Source: Niameybacter massiliensis (GTDB taxonomy: Bacteria > Bacillota > Clostridia > Lachnospirales > Cellulosilyticaceae). From it: a DNA stretch of 64,000 nucleotides. Where the stretch lies: NCBI RefSeq assembly GCF_001282685.1, contig NZ_LN875034.1, positions 250,157 to 314,156 of the forward strand. The letters run 5' to 3'. Of this stretch, positions 51,308 to 60,714 are shown piece by piece. The notes under the pieces were generated by a model. The model was given only the letters and a program-made list of their open reading frames with translations. It did no database searches and had not been told where the DNA came from. A program made the position numbers and the translations under genes. How positions within the stretch are numbered: the stretch's first letter is position 1; each line of letters begins with the position of its first letter.

Positions 51308-53470
51308 ATGAAAGTATTTAATGGACTAGAGGAACATTTTAATAGATTAAGAGCATGTGAAGATTACATTCAGTTTTTTGAGGAGTTTGCCAAGAAGCAG
51401 CACAGCATATCACCCTCTGAATTAAAAGAGGTTATAGAAAAGGTTATAGAAATTACCCAGACATGTCATTATGAGTATGCTCAGATGTGTATATTGAATT
51501 GGTTGGCATGGTGTTATAATAGTTTGAATGAATATAAAAAGGCCATTGAATATCGTATGCAGGCACTATTTTATTTTAAGAAACATAAGGAAAAGAAGCG
51601 TTTACCTGCAATCTATAATGGATTGTTAGCTGATCACTTGAAATTAGGTGAGTTCGAGTTAGCCATAACCTATGGCTTAGAGGGGATTAAATGTGCAAAT
51701 GATTTGGGAACGATGGAAGTATTGACTGCATTGATTATGAATACCGCTCAGGTTTATATTTTTATGGAGGCGTACAATAAGTCTCTAGAGATGATGACCC
51801 TCTTAGAGAGTGGGTTTTATGAGCTCCTGACACAGCATAAGATTACCATTAATCACATGAAGTCCCTTGCTATGTTTGAACTAGGTGATGTAGAAGCAGC
51901 CTATGAGTTGTGTAGGGAGAACCTTGGTTATTTACAAGATGGGAACTACAAGATTTATGAGGCACAGGTGTTATGTCAAATAGGGATTATCAAATGTAGG
52001 AGAGGGGATTATGAAGGTGCGGATCAGGAATTTGAGGCCGCATGTGAGAGTGCATTGGCGTGTAAGATGGAATTATCCTATATATCTGTATTATCTGAGT
52101 GGGCAAAGTGTTATTTGCAAAGAGGAAATGTTGTAGAAGCAGAAGTTAAATTAAGACAAGCTTATGAAAGAGTTGCAGAAACGGAGTTAGTTATAGAGAA
52201 GAAAGACATAGAGTATCAACTGAGCCAAGTATATAAGAAGCTAGGTAGATTTGAGGAAGCCTTTGTATTTTTGGAGAAGAGTTATCTTAATCATCAAAAT
52301 CAATCTACTTATAAGAGTAGTATTTATATGTCTAGATTACAAAATCATCACAAGATACAGGAGGTAGAGGTCTATAAGCTTCTCTATGACCAAATGAATC
52401 TTGTATCAGAAGTGGGTAAGAAGATTACCTCTAATTTAAAAATAGAGCGTGCCTTAGAAGCTATTTATAAGGCCATTAAGGAACTCTTAGAGGTAGATGA
52501 AGTGGGAATTGCCTTATATGATGCCAAAGAACGTATGCTAGATTATAAGTTATTTGTGGACAAGGAGAGGTATTTGGATCTAGGGAAGGTGTCTATTGAT
52601 GCGGAGTACAGCTTTGGCGGTTATTGCATTAGAAATAAGAAGGATATTGTTATCAATGATATACAAAAGGAATATAGCCACTATGTGAAGTATATGAAAT
52701 ACATAAAGAATGATATGAAAGCAAGTACTCAGCCCAAGCATTCTGTTCAATCAGCAATCTTTTCACCTCTTATTATAGAGGATAGGATTATAGGGGTCAT
52801 GATGCTTCAAAGCTATAAGAAATATACTTATAATATAGAAGATGTCAATAAGCTTAAGATGCTCACTACCTATGTAGCCATAGCCTTAGAAAATGCCAGG
52901 TTGTTTGATGAAGTCAAATACTTAGCCAATTATGATGGATTAACAGATGTATTGAATCGAAGAGAAATCATGAAAAGAGGAGAAGTAAGCCTGAAGGCTA
53001 ATAAGGAAAAGGGCATAAGTACGGGGGTGATTATGTTGGATATTGATCATTTTAAACGTATTAATGACCAGTATGGACATATGGCTGGTGATAGAGTACT
53101 TAAGGAGATTGCTGGGATTGCTAAAGGGCATATTGGTAAGACCGACCTTATTGGGAGATATGGTGGGGAGGAATTTTTGATTATACTTTCTGATGTAGAC
53201 CAAGTAGCTGCCCAAGCTAGAGCGCAGAAAATCAGAATGCTCATAGAGGCGTACGGTGTTGTAACAGATGAAGGGGTAAGCATAGCGGCAACAGGAAGTT
53301 TAGGTGTGGCTGTTGGTAAGGATGAAGAGGGATTGGCAGATATAATCAAGAGAGCAGATGGATATTTGTATGAGGCAAAGGGACTAGGACGTAATAGAGT
53401 TATAGGTGAATTAGAGTATAGCGGAGGACGAAATGAGAACGAAAATTTTAATCACTCAATGGATAGATAA
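51308..53470 (+). CDS. TPR-GAF-GGDEF diguanylate cyclase
   Basis: Soluble c-di-GMP synthase of about 720 residues. The N-terminal ~330 residues are TPR-like helical repeats (CILNWLAWCYNSLNEYKKAI, AITYGLEGIKCANDLG), a GAF domain follows (about 375-530), then a GGDEF domain with DGLTDVLNRRE and an intact GRYGGEEFLIIL active site near residue 615. An RxxD inhibitory site is not obvious. ATG at 51308 follows GGGAGGG closely; ATG 51296 is in frame but lacks a site. It overlaps the next, EAL-containing gene by 38 bases, so synthesis and breakdown of c-di-GMP are coupled. Confidence 0.9.
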   Translation: MKVFNGLEEHFNRLRACEDYIQFFEEFAKKQHSISPSELKEVIEKVIEITQTCHYEYAQMCILNWLAWCYNSLNEYKKAIEYRMQALFYFKKHKEKKRLPAIYNGLLADHLKLGEFELAITYGLEGIKCANDLGTMEVLTALIMNTAQVYIFMEAYNKSLEMMTLLESGFYELLTQHKITINHMKSLAMFELGDVEAAYELCRENLGYLQDGNYKIYEAQVLCQIGIIKCRRGDYEGADQEFEAACESALACKMELSYISVLSEWAKCYLQRGNVVEAEVKLRQAYERVAETELVIEKKDIEYQLSQVYKKLGRFEEAFVFLEKSYLNHQNQSTYKSSIYMSRLQNHHKIQEVEVYKLLYDQMNLVSEVGKKITSNLKIERALEAIYKAIKELLEVDEVGIALYDAKERMLDYKLFVDKERYLDLGKVSIDAEYSFGGYCIRNKKDIVINDIQKEYSHYVKYMKYIKNDMKASTQPKHSVQSAIFSPLIIEDRIIGVMMLQSYKKYTYNIEDVNKLKMLTTYVAIALENARLFDEVKYLANYDGLTDVLNRREIMKRGEVSLKANKEKGISTGVIMLDIDHFKRINDQYGHMAGDRVLKEIAGIAKGHIGKTDLIGRYGGEEFLIILSDVDQVAAQARAQKIRMLIEAYGVVTDEGVSIAATGSLGVAVGKDEEGLADIIKRADGYLYEAKGLGRNRVIGELEYSGGRNENENFNHSMDR

Positions 53471-55580
53471 TAAAATAGTACAAGCCGTAAGACAGGGACT
53501 CGTTATGTGTATACCACTCCTTATGTTAGGGTCCATAGCACTTGTCTTAAAGACCCTTCCTATAGTGGGTTACCAAGCCTTTTTGTATGGAGATATGGGT
53601 AAGGTGTTACTTTATTTGCTGGAGCTGATGAGCAAGGATATCTTTGATATTTTATCCTTAGTTTTGGTAGTAAGTATTGCTTATAGCTATGCAGAACTAA
53701 GAGAAGAGGAACCCACAACGTGTATTATTATAGCAATCGTTGCTTTGTGTGCTTACATCATTTATGCTGTGGGGGACAATGGATTTTCCACAGATATATT
53801 TACTATAGCTTGGCTATTTACAAGTATGTGTGTAGCAAGTGCAGCGTCTGTGTTATTTATATGGGTCAAAGGACTTAGAAATAAGATGGGCAAGAAGTAT
53901 ATTCCATGGGCAGATACTAGGGTGCGTATAGCCATGGAGATTACTATACCAAGTATCGTTGTTATTGTCGTGTTTAGTATGTTGAATTATATTATTGTAA
54001 ACTGGCTTCATAACCCTAATATTCAAGAAGTCTTTTTATATATGGCTAGAAAGATCTTAGGAAGTTTTGAAGGAGGTTGGGTGGCTGCAATAGTCTATGT
54101 CTTCTTTTTACAAATCTTTTGGTTTTTTGGTATGCACGGGGGCAATATTTTAGATCCTGTAGCAAAAGAACACTTTGAGACAGGGTTAATAACTAATATT
54201 AATGTCTTAGCAAGTGGTGGAGAACCTAGTATTATATTTACCAAAACCTTTTTTGATGTATTTGTTTTCATAGGGGGCTGTGGTAGCCTTCTTTGCTTAG
54301 TAATAGCCATTTTATTAAGAGGAAAGAGTACGAAAAGGATAGGGAAACTGTCCATTACATCTATTTTGTTTAATATTAATGAGATTTTAGTATTTGGGAT
54401 GCCAATTGTCTTAAATCCGATTATGTTTATACCTTTTATTTTAACACCTCTTGTTTTGACGATCGTATCTTATATCGTATTTAAACTAGGATGGGTGCCT
54501 ATGACTATTCAAAGTATTTCCTGGGTAACACCTGTATTTATAAGTGGAGCGATGGCAACACAGTCCTGGGCGGGTGCGGTATTGCAATTAGTCAATGTGA
54601 TCATAGGTGTATGTATTTATATTCCTTTTGTTGAAAAATTAGAAAAAAGGCAAGAAGGTATTATCAAAGCAGGTATTGAAGCGGTAACTCAAAATATAAA
54701 AGAATTAGAGGAAAGTGGCCAAGAGAGTGTAAAAGTTCAGGGTAAAAATGACTTGATATCTATGAGAAAGTATATGATTAATGATTTAGAGCAAGCATTA
54801 CATACAGATGCCTTAAATCTGTATTACCAGCCACAACATAATATACATGGTGAACTTATAGGTGTAGAGGCACTATTAAGATGGAATCATTATGCTGGTG
54901 GATTTATTTATCCACCGTTGATTATTGATTTAGCGAGAGAAGGTAATTTGATTGATGAACTAGGCGAATGGGTACTCCAACAAGCATGTAAGGACTTGGA
55001 AACCCTTAAATCTTTTACAGATAAATCGATGAAGATGTCTATAAATATTGTAGTAGAGCAACTGAGTCATCCAGCATTAGTAGATCAAATAGAGAACACT
55101 CTTGAACGATACAATATATTACCTAGTGAATTAGGGATTGAAATTACAGAGCAAGTTGCCCTAAGACCTACAAAGGAAGTAGAAGGGTTATTGGATAGAC
55201 TAAGAGGATGTGGTGTGCAAATTTTGATGGATGACTTTGGAATGGGACATAGCTCCATAAGTTATCTGCAGAACATCCAGTTTGATGTGGTTAAGTTAGA
55301 TGGTTCTCTAGTAAGGGAGGTTCTGCACAACAAACGAAGTAGAGATATCATTGAGTCCATTATTAAACTGGCAAAGAGAATGGATTTTGATGTTATAGCT
55401 GAATATGTAGAGACAGAAGAACAAAGACAGGTATTAGAAAAGCTAGGATGTAACATTTATCAAGGCTATCTTTATAGCCCAGCGATGCCTTTTAGCGCGT
55501 TAACTCAATATGTATCAGATGAAAGGCCCTATATGACCTTTAGAGAGGATATATATAGTAACATGGTGTATGAGGCTTAA
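53433..55580 (+). CDS. PTS EIIC-like membrane domain fused to EAL phosphodiesterase
   Basis: 715 residues. The first ~405 form a lactose/cellobiose-type PTS IIC membrane domain (about ten helices; FFGMHGGNILDPV, NINEILVFGMPIVLNP are the substrate loops). No IIA or IIB is encoded. The last ~260 residues are an EAL domain with complete active site: VEALLRW, NIVVEQL, EITEQVALR, MDDFGMGHSS, VKLDGSL, AEYVET, YQGYLYSPAMP. I infer a sugar sensor controlling c-di-GMP breakdown. ATG lies inside the previous gene with GGAGG at 53423. Confidence 0.92.
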   Translation: MRTKILITQWIDNKIVQAVRQGLVMCIPLLMLGSIALVLKTLPIVGYQAFLYGDMGKVLLYLLELMSKDIFDILSLVLVVSIAYSYAELREEEPTTCIIIAIVALCAYIIYAVGDNGFSTDIFTIAWLFTSMCVASAASVLFIWVKGLRNKMGKKYIPWADTRVRIAMEITIPSIVVIVVFSMLNYIIVNWLHNPNIQEVFLYMARKILGSFEGGWVAAIVYVFFLQIFWFFGMHGGNILDPVAKEHFETGLITNINVLASGGEPSIIFTKTFFDVFVFIGGCGSLLCLVIAILLRGKSTKRIGKLSITSILFNINEILVFGMPIVLNPIMFIPFILTPLVLTIVSYIVFKLGWVPMTIQSISWVTPVFISGAMATQSWAGAVLQLVNVIIGVCIYIPFVEKLEKRQEGIIKAGIEAVTQNIKELEESGQESVKVQGKNDLISMRKYMINDLEQALHTDALNLYYQPQHNIHGELIGVEALLRWNHYAGGFIYPPLIIDLAREGNLIDELGEWVLQQACKDLETLKSFTDKSMKMSINIVVEQLSHPALVDQIENTLERYNILPSELGIEITEQVALRPTKEVEGLLDRLRGCGVQILMDDFGMGHSSISYLQNIQFDVVKLDGSLVREVLHNKRSRDIIESIIKLAKRMDFDVIAEYVETEEQRQVLEKLGCNIYQGYLYSPAMPFSALTQYVSDERPYMTFREDIYSNMVYEA

Positions 55581-55621
55581 AAAGGAGATTGTCATAAAGA
55601 TTATGGCAGTCTCCTTTTTAT
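55579..55621 (+). terminator. Bidirectional terminator after the EIIC-EAL gene
   Basis: AAAAAGGAGATTGTCAT pairs with ATGGCAGTCTCCTTTTT (G-U pairs inside), T runs on both strands. Confidence 0.8.
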
Positions 55622-55630
55622 TTAAAACAA

Positions 55631-56267
55631 TTAAATAGGTAACTTTCCAACCGCCATGATTTTTAGACTAGCTGTACAAACATTAATCGCTTGATGAGCC
55701 GAGAAGAAGAGAGCAAGTGCATTGTGAGATGCCCGTGCTTCAATAAGTGCAGAGCCTACTAGTGTAGATTGTTGCAGATGAGGACTAGAGCAACTTACAT
55801 TGCACATACTTTCTTCTATAAAATAATCATTGAGCATTAATCCACCATAGAGATGAGTGGTACATTCTAGTTGGTCATAGCAAATGGACCAACTAATGTA
55901 GTACACATATCCTGGAGGAAGCAAAATAGCATTATTCTGCAAAGGTAATGTAGGTAGGCTGGAAAAGGTGAAACACATAGGCAGTGTACCTGATGAGGTA
56001 CAAGGTAGATTATTACATAATCTCAATTCAGCATAGATACTTGGAGTACAATCACATACTCCAGTTGCCCCGGTCGCTCTAGCAGGACCTGAGTTGGTAA
56101 AGGTAAGGGTATATTGTAAGTCGTCACCAGAGTTATGGTCAGACATATTCCACCAAGTGCCAAAATTATGATTGGTGATGGTGTTTGAAACAGAATAGTT
56201 GCCATTGGTGTCAGTTAATGTTTGTACTACTATTAGGGGTGAGAAGGACTCGTCCGCTGATCTTCAT
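55631..56267 (-). pseudogene. Cysteine-rich secreted-type protein gene, frameshifted
   Basis: The main open frame (ATG at 56146, 171 residues) has DLQYTLTFTNSGPARATGAT, resembling DUF11-type extracellular beta repeats, and many cysteines, but no ribosome site. The frame stays open upstream without any start codon (VVQTLTDTNGNYSV, NFGTWWNMSD). A good start, GGAG plus ATG at 56267 (MKISGRVLLTP), lies in the other frame and stops after 18 codons. Dropping one base from the run of four C (56236-56239 on the plus strand, GGGG) joins the two into about 210 residues. So it is broken by a single insertion, phase-variable, or a sequencing error. Function unknown. Confidence 0.6.
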
Positions 56268-56495
56268 TTTTTTTAGCTCCTTTTTAAAATAGAATTCTCT
56301 TTATATTATGTAGTGAGAAAAGAGCATGTACCAAAAAGAGCTAAAAATTTTTTAATATTAGAGATAGAGAGGATGTTCAATTTTTTTGAATAAGTTATCA
56401 TCATAAGGCTTTAAATTTGTATAATTGTCAATCTTTTGTTCATAGCTGTTCCTAGTTTTGGATTAGCTTATAATAAGAAATAAGGAGTGTGATGT

Positions 56496-57797
56496 ATGAT
56501 GAAACGTGAATTATCCCTTTATGATGTGTATCCAAAAGTTATTCTGGCACATCACGTATCACAAGTGACTATAGTATCTGTTGATTATAGTACACAGCTT
56601 AAAGAAGGTGGACTTTATAAGGTTGGGATTGTGCCATTATGTAAGGGCTTATACCGTGGAAATCCTTCTTTTGACCAAGTAGAGGTCTGTGTAAAGGATC
56701 AAAAGCTTGTCTTTGACTATGCTTTTGGCGATGAGCAAGAATATTATTTACGTGTCTTTGATGAAGCAGGTAATCAGGTTGTACAACTTTCTATCTATGC
56801 GGTAGAACAAGATTTATATGAGCGTCGCCCTTACCGAGGAGATCTACATGTACATAGCTGTTTTTCAGATGGGAAAGAGTCACCAGAATTTGTGTGTGGT
56901 ATTTATAGACAAACAGGCTTTGACTTTTTAGCTATTACAGACCATTATCAGTACGCACCTTCATTACGTGCTATCCAGGCTTATAAAGATGTACCACTTG
57001 GGTTGACCATTCTTCCAGGTGAGGAAGTTCATGCACCTGAGAATCCTGTACATATCGTGCATTTTGGCGGAGAGTGGAGTGTAAATGCTTTATTCCAAGC
57101 GGATAAGGAGAAGTATTTTGAAGAAGTAGAGGCTATTCAAAAGACATTAGTCTGCCCTGAGGGCGTAGATGCCTTTACCTATGCTGCTTGTCTATGGGTG
57201 TATAGCAAAATCAAAGAAGCCAATGGCCTATCGATCTTTGCCCATCCTTACTGGATTGCAGATGTGTATAATGTATCTATGGCTTTAAGTATTCACCAGT
57301 TTGAGCAAAAACCTTTTGATGCTTTTGAATTATTAGGTGGACAGACAACTCATGAGAACAATATGCAATGGGCACTTTATAATGAGATGCGTGCAAAGGG
57401 ACTCAATCATATTCCAATCGTAGGAAGTAGTGATTCTCATTCTGTTTTAACTACAGATTGGTTCAATGAAGCAAAGACTATTGTATTTGCTAAAGGGAAG
57501 GATAAAGAGCATCTTTTTGAAGCCATTAGAGGTGGGTATAGTGTGGCTGTAGAGTCTCGTCATGGAGAAAGTGAAAGGGTACATGGAAATTACCGCCTGA
57601 CCAGTTATGCACGCTTCTTGCTTAGTGAATACTTCCCACTACATGATGCCCTTTGTTTTGAAGAGGGACGTGCGATGTTAGGCTATCTACGAAAAGAATC
57701 AGATGCACCTTTATTGTTACAACTCACACAAAAACGTACTGAGGATTTACTTAACAAATGCTTTGGAGCATCAACAGAAAACATGATAGAAGTATAG
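56496..57797 (+). CDS. PHP-domain metal-dependent phosphoesterase
   Basis: 433 residues. An N-terminal beta domain (about 1-110) is followed by a PHP domain: RGDLHVHSCFSDGKESPEF (metal HxH), AITDHYQYAP, GEEVHAP, FAHPYW and SDSHS. This set fits CehA/McbA-like PHP hydrolases rather than polymerase-linked ones. AAGGAG precedes ATGATG. The substrate is not predictable, probably a phosphate ester or phosphodiester. A second, distinct PHP gene is at the right window edge. Confidence 0.88.
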   Translation: MMKRELSLYDVYPKVILAHHVSQVTIVSVDYSTQLKEGGLYKVGIVPLCKGLYRGNPSFDQVEVCVKDQKLVFDYAFGDEQEYYLRVFDEAGNQVVQLSIYAVEQDLYERRPYRGDLHVHSCFSDGKESPEFVCGIYRQTGFDFLAITDHYQYAPSLRAIQAYKDVPLGLTILPGEEVHAPENPVHIVHFGGEWSVNALFQADKEKYFEEVEAIQKTLVCPEGVDAFTYAACLWVYSKIKEANGLSIFAHPYWIADVYNVSMALSIHQFEQKPFDAFELLGGQTTHENNMQWALYNEMRAKGLNHIPIVGSSDSHSVLTTDWFNEAKTIVFAKGKDKEHLFEAIRGGYSVAVESRHGESERVHGNYRLTSYARFLLSEYFPLHDALCFEEGRAMLGYLRKESDAPLLLQLTQKRTEDLLNKCFGASTENMIEV

Positions 57798-57805
57798 AAA
57801 TGATC

Positions 57806-57845
57806 AAAAGGCATGATAAGATCAAGAGATCTTGTTATGCCTTTT
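57806..57845 (+). terminator. Terminator after the PHP gene
   Basis: AAAAGGCATGATAAGATC pairs with GATCTTGTTATGCCTTTT (one G-U) around AAGA. Confidence 0.85.
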
Positions 57846-58385
57846 AGTTATTAGAGAATTCAAAGTGATTGGCTTTGATGAAGACTTGTAAGTCTGTTTT
57901 ATGAATTATCAAATAAATAAAAGTGTATAAAAAATATAATATATAGAAAAAAAGTGTAAAAATGAAAGCAAATAAGAGATGAGAAACCTTAAGATTTCGT
58001 AAGGTTAGGGGAAAAATGTAAAAAAATGTAGACAAGTATTGATAAAATTATTAATATATTTAATGCGGTATAAAATGAAGAATTACCTATGAATAAAATC
58101 ATAAACAAGTAAAAAGTCATTTGAAACAAGAATAATAAAGTCAGCATAGGATTGAGCGTACTATGCTTAAGGGTAAGGGGACAAGGCATGCTAGAGTGAG
58201 GTGCAAGAATCACATAGTGTGCTTAGAAAAGTTAATGGTTAAGAGATTAGATAAGATTAAAGCGCTTTGAGTAACAAGTTTGATTTTTGTATAAAGAAAG
58301 TATGGAGAGTTATATTATAATGATGATTTTATTTGGTGATTTAATTAAATTTTATACACGTAAAATTATAATATAAGGAGTACAT
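57846..58385. other. 540-bp noncoding gap before the SLH pair
   Basis: AT-rich, no gene. It holds an AACCTTA/TAAGGTT hairpin (about 57985-58007) followed by AGGGGA, a GCATAG/CTATGC hairpin, and the 15-base string TTAAGGGTAAGGGGA that also occurs near 19088. It is probably the long leader of the SLH gene at 58386, whose ribosome site is AAGGAG. Confidence 0.4.
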
Positions 58386-60647
58386 ATGAAATATCAAAAA
58401 CGTTTTAAAATATTATTATCAGTAGCTATGGTAACATCTAGTATATGCGTTCCTATTACCACTATTTATGCAACTGATGAGATGACAACCATAAGGGAAG
58501 CAACACCTCACGTAGAAGCATCTAATGAAGTCATTCCTTTAGATCCATCTTATCAATTACAGGAAGAAATTGAATCTTTATTTATACAGTCTATAGATAG
58601 CATGGATTATAAAATCAAGCTCAAAAGTGCAGAAGCAAAAATTAAGTTGTTAGACGATAAAGAAGCACAAGCATTTGATCAAAAAGAAGTCGTGAATATA
58701 CGTGCTTATAGAGACGTTGTTGATGCCTATACAGTACTTCTTCAAGAAGCAACAATAGATGCAGAACTTCTTTATAGCGGGGGACGTTTAGACCAAATCC
58801 AAGAACAAATGGAAGTGGTAAAGGGAATGTTACAAGAAGGTAGTCCTCTAAATAAAATGCTTGAAGAAAAAGTGGAAGAAATTCAAGATATCAAGATACT
58901 TTGTAGAAATATCCGTCAAGCTTTAGGCACATTACAAATCAAAGATTTAGATAATGAGAATGAAATCACTAAAACCGGACATCCCTTTATTGAAATTTTA
59001 GAGACGGATAAAAGTGATATCTATGAAGCAATCCGAGAGTTAGAAAGAAAAAATGATAACTTACGAAAAGTAGTAGATGGATTTAGAACTGAATTACAGA
59101 ATATACAGATTGTAAAGTTTAAAGACGAACGTGATGCATTAAATGATCAAAAGGATAGAGCTAAAAAATGTATTGATGCAAATAGAGAATGTAAGGTAGC
59201 GTCTCTAGATGCATTAAAGGGAGCTTTAGATTTTGCAAATAATGCACCCAATCAAGATCAAAGAAGTGTGTTGATATACCATACAGAAAATCTAGAGAAA
59301 TGGTATCAAAAAGCCTCTATTGAGTGTAAAACAGAAAAAATTCTTGTGCAAAATGAAGTAATGTCCTTAGAATCGTTAAATAAGTTAGCACAAGGATTAA
59401 GAGAATCTATAGAAAACAAAGATTTAAGTCAGGAAAGATTAAAATATTTTACTGCTAAGTTAGAGGCATTAATCTACGATGCAGAAAAAGAAATATACGA
59501 AGTAGCCAAAAAACAACCTAAAGACGAAATGAAAAAAGAAGAACAACCAAAAAAAGAAGAACAACCAAAAGCTGAAGTACAAGTAGAAGTAGCTCCAGCA
59601 GTAGCCAAAGAAAAGCCAAAGGCCAAAGAGGTAGTAGCAGCCAAAGAAGAGCCAAAGGCAGAAGTAGTAGCAGTAGCCAAAGAAAAGCCAAAGGCCAAAG
59701 AGGTAGTAGCAGCCAAAGAAGAGCCAAAGGCAGAAGTAGTAGCAGTAGCCAAAGAAAAGCCAAAGGCCAAAGAGGTAGTAGCAGCCAAAGAAGAGCCAAA
59801 GGCAGAAGTAGTAGCAGTAGCCAAAGAAAAGCCAAAGGCCAAAGAGGTAGTAGCAGCCAAAGAAGAGCCAAAGGCCAAAGTAGTAGCAGTAGCCAAAGAA
59901 GAGTCAAAAGCAAAAGTAGCCCCAGCGGTAGCCAAAGAAGAGTCAAAAGCAAAAGTAGCCCCAGCAGCAGTCAAAGAAAAACCTGCAAACGTTTCAGGTG
60001 GAGGAAGTGGAAGTCCTCAACGACAAAAAGCTGAAAAAATAGAGTCAGTATCCACAAGCATTGAAATGAAAAATGTAATTGCAGAAAATGAGATGGAGCA
60101 GGTAATGAGCAATTTGAGAGATGTTGCTCAAGACCAAGTACATTATAGTGCCATCAAAAAAGTAATCACTAAAGGATTAATGCAAGGATACACAGATCAT
60201 AGTTTTAAGCCTGCAAAAGAAATTACACGTGCAGAAGCAGCTCAAGTATTAGCAAAACTAATTATAGAACCTGTCCAAGAATCCGTTAAAGACTTAAAGG
60301 ATATCACACCTGATAAATGGTTTTACAATGCGGTACAAAAATGTATCGATGCAAGAATTATGGTAGGCTATGAAGATAATAGCTTTAGACCAAATGGAAC
60401 TATTACAAAAGCAGAAATTTTAGTAGCAATTTCTAATTTACAAAAGATAGAACCATTACAAACAGAAGCGGCGAATAAAGTATTAGCGAAATATAAAGAC
60501 AATGCAAGTATTCCTAATTGGGCAAAAGGTTATATAGCTGCATTAATAGATAAGGGCATGATTCAAGAGGTAAATGATACATTAAATGTAACAGCCCCTC
60601 TTACACGTGAACAAATGGCAGGTGTACTAAGCCAAATTATAAAATAA
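58386..60647 (+). CDS. SLH-domain protein with coiled coil and Lys/Glu/Ala/Pro repeats
   Basis: Secreted wall protein of 753 residues. Signal peptide to about residue 29 (TTIYA-TDE). Residues about 40-385 are a long helical, coiled-coil-like domain (ELERKNDNLRKVVDGFRTEL). Residues 405-526 are four 24-residue repeats (AVAKEKPKAKEVVAAKEEPK plus AEVV) and two 13-residue units. A Gly/Ser hinge (VSGGGSGSP) precedes three SLH repeats (about 575-753; FKPAKEITRAEAAQ, FRPNGTITKAE, PLTREQMAG). Here SLH is C-terminal, unlike the proteins near 2-6 kb. The repeat rod probably spans the wall. The next gene is a paralogue in signal and SLH parts. Confidence 0.88.
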   Translation: MKYQKRFKILLSVAMVTSSICVPITTIYATDEMTTIREATPHVEASNEVIPLDPSYQLQEEIESLFIQSIDSMDYKIKLKSAEAKIKLLDDKEAQAFDQKEVVNIRAYRDVVDAYTVLLQEATIDAELLYSGGRLDQIQEQMEVVKGMLQEGSPLNKMLEEKVEEIQDIKILCRNIRQALGTLQIKDLDNENEITKTGHPFIEILETDKSDIYEAIRELERKNDNLRKVVDGFRTELQNIQIVKFKDERDALNDQKDRAKKCIDANRECKVASLDALKGALDFANNAPNQDQRSVLIYHTENLEKWYQKASIECKTEKILVQNEVMSLESLNKLAQGLRESIENKDLSQERLKYFTAKLEALIYDAEKEIYEVAKKQPKDEMKKEEQPKKEEQPKAEVQVEVAPAVAKEKPKAKEVVAAKEEPKAEVVAVAKEKPKAKEVVAAKEEPKAEVVAVAKEKPKAKEVVAAKEEPKAEVVAVAKEKPKAKEVVAAKEEPKAKVVAVAKEESKAKVAPAVAKEESKAKVAPAAVKEKPANVSGGGSGSPQRQKAEKIESVSTSIEMKNVIAENEMEQVMSNLRDVAQDQVHYSAIKKVITKGLMQGYTDHSFKPAKEITRAEAAQVLAKLIIEPVQESVKDLKDITPDKWFYNAVQKCIDARIMVGYEDNSFRPNGTITKAEILVAISNLQKIEPLQTEAANKVLAKYKDNASIPNWAKGYIAALIDKGMIQEVNDTLNVTAPLTREQMAGVLSQIIK
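59598..59963 (+). repeat. In-frame tandem repeats, 72 bp x 4 plus 39 bp x 2
   Basis: Four nearly identical 72-base units begin at 59598, 59670, 59742 and 59814, followed by two 39-base units from 59886. Because both lengths are multiples of three, copy number changes would keep the frame. Confidence 0.9.
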
Positions 60648-60714
60648 GATTGCATAAACAAAGCTGACTTTATGAATCAAAAGGGATTTAAAAATTATAA
60701 TATGAGGAGTATTT

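Noticed and set aside
59474-59974. Long minus-strand open frames opposite the SLH repeat region
   Set aside because: They are low-complexity mirrors of the Lys/Glu/Ala repeats (Leu or Ala/Thr/Phe-rich), caused by repeat codon bias.
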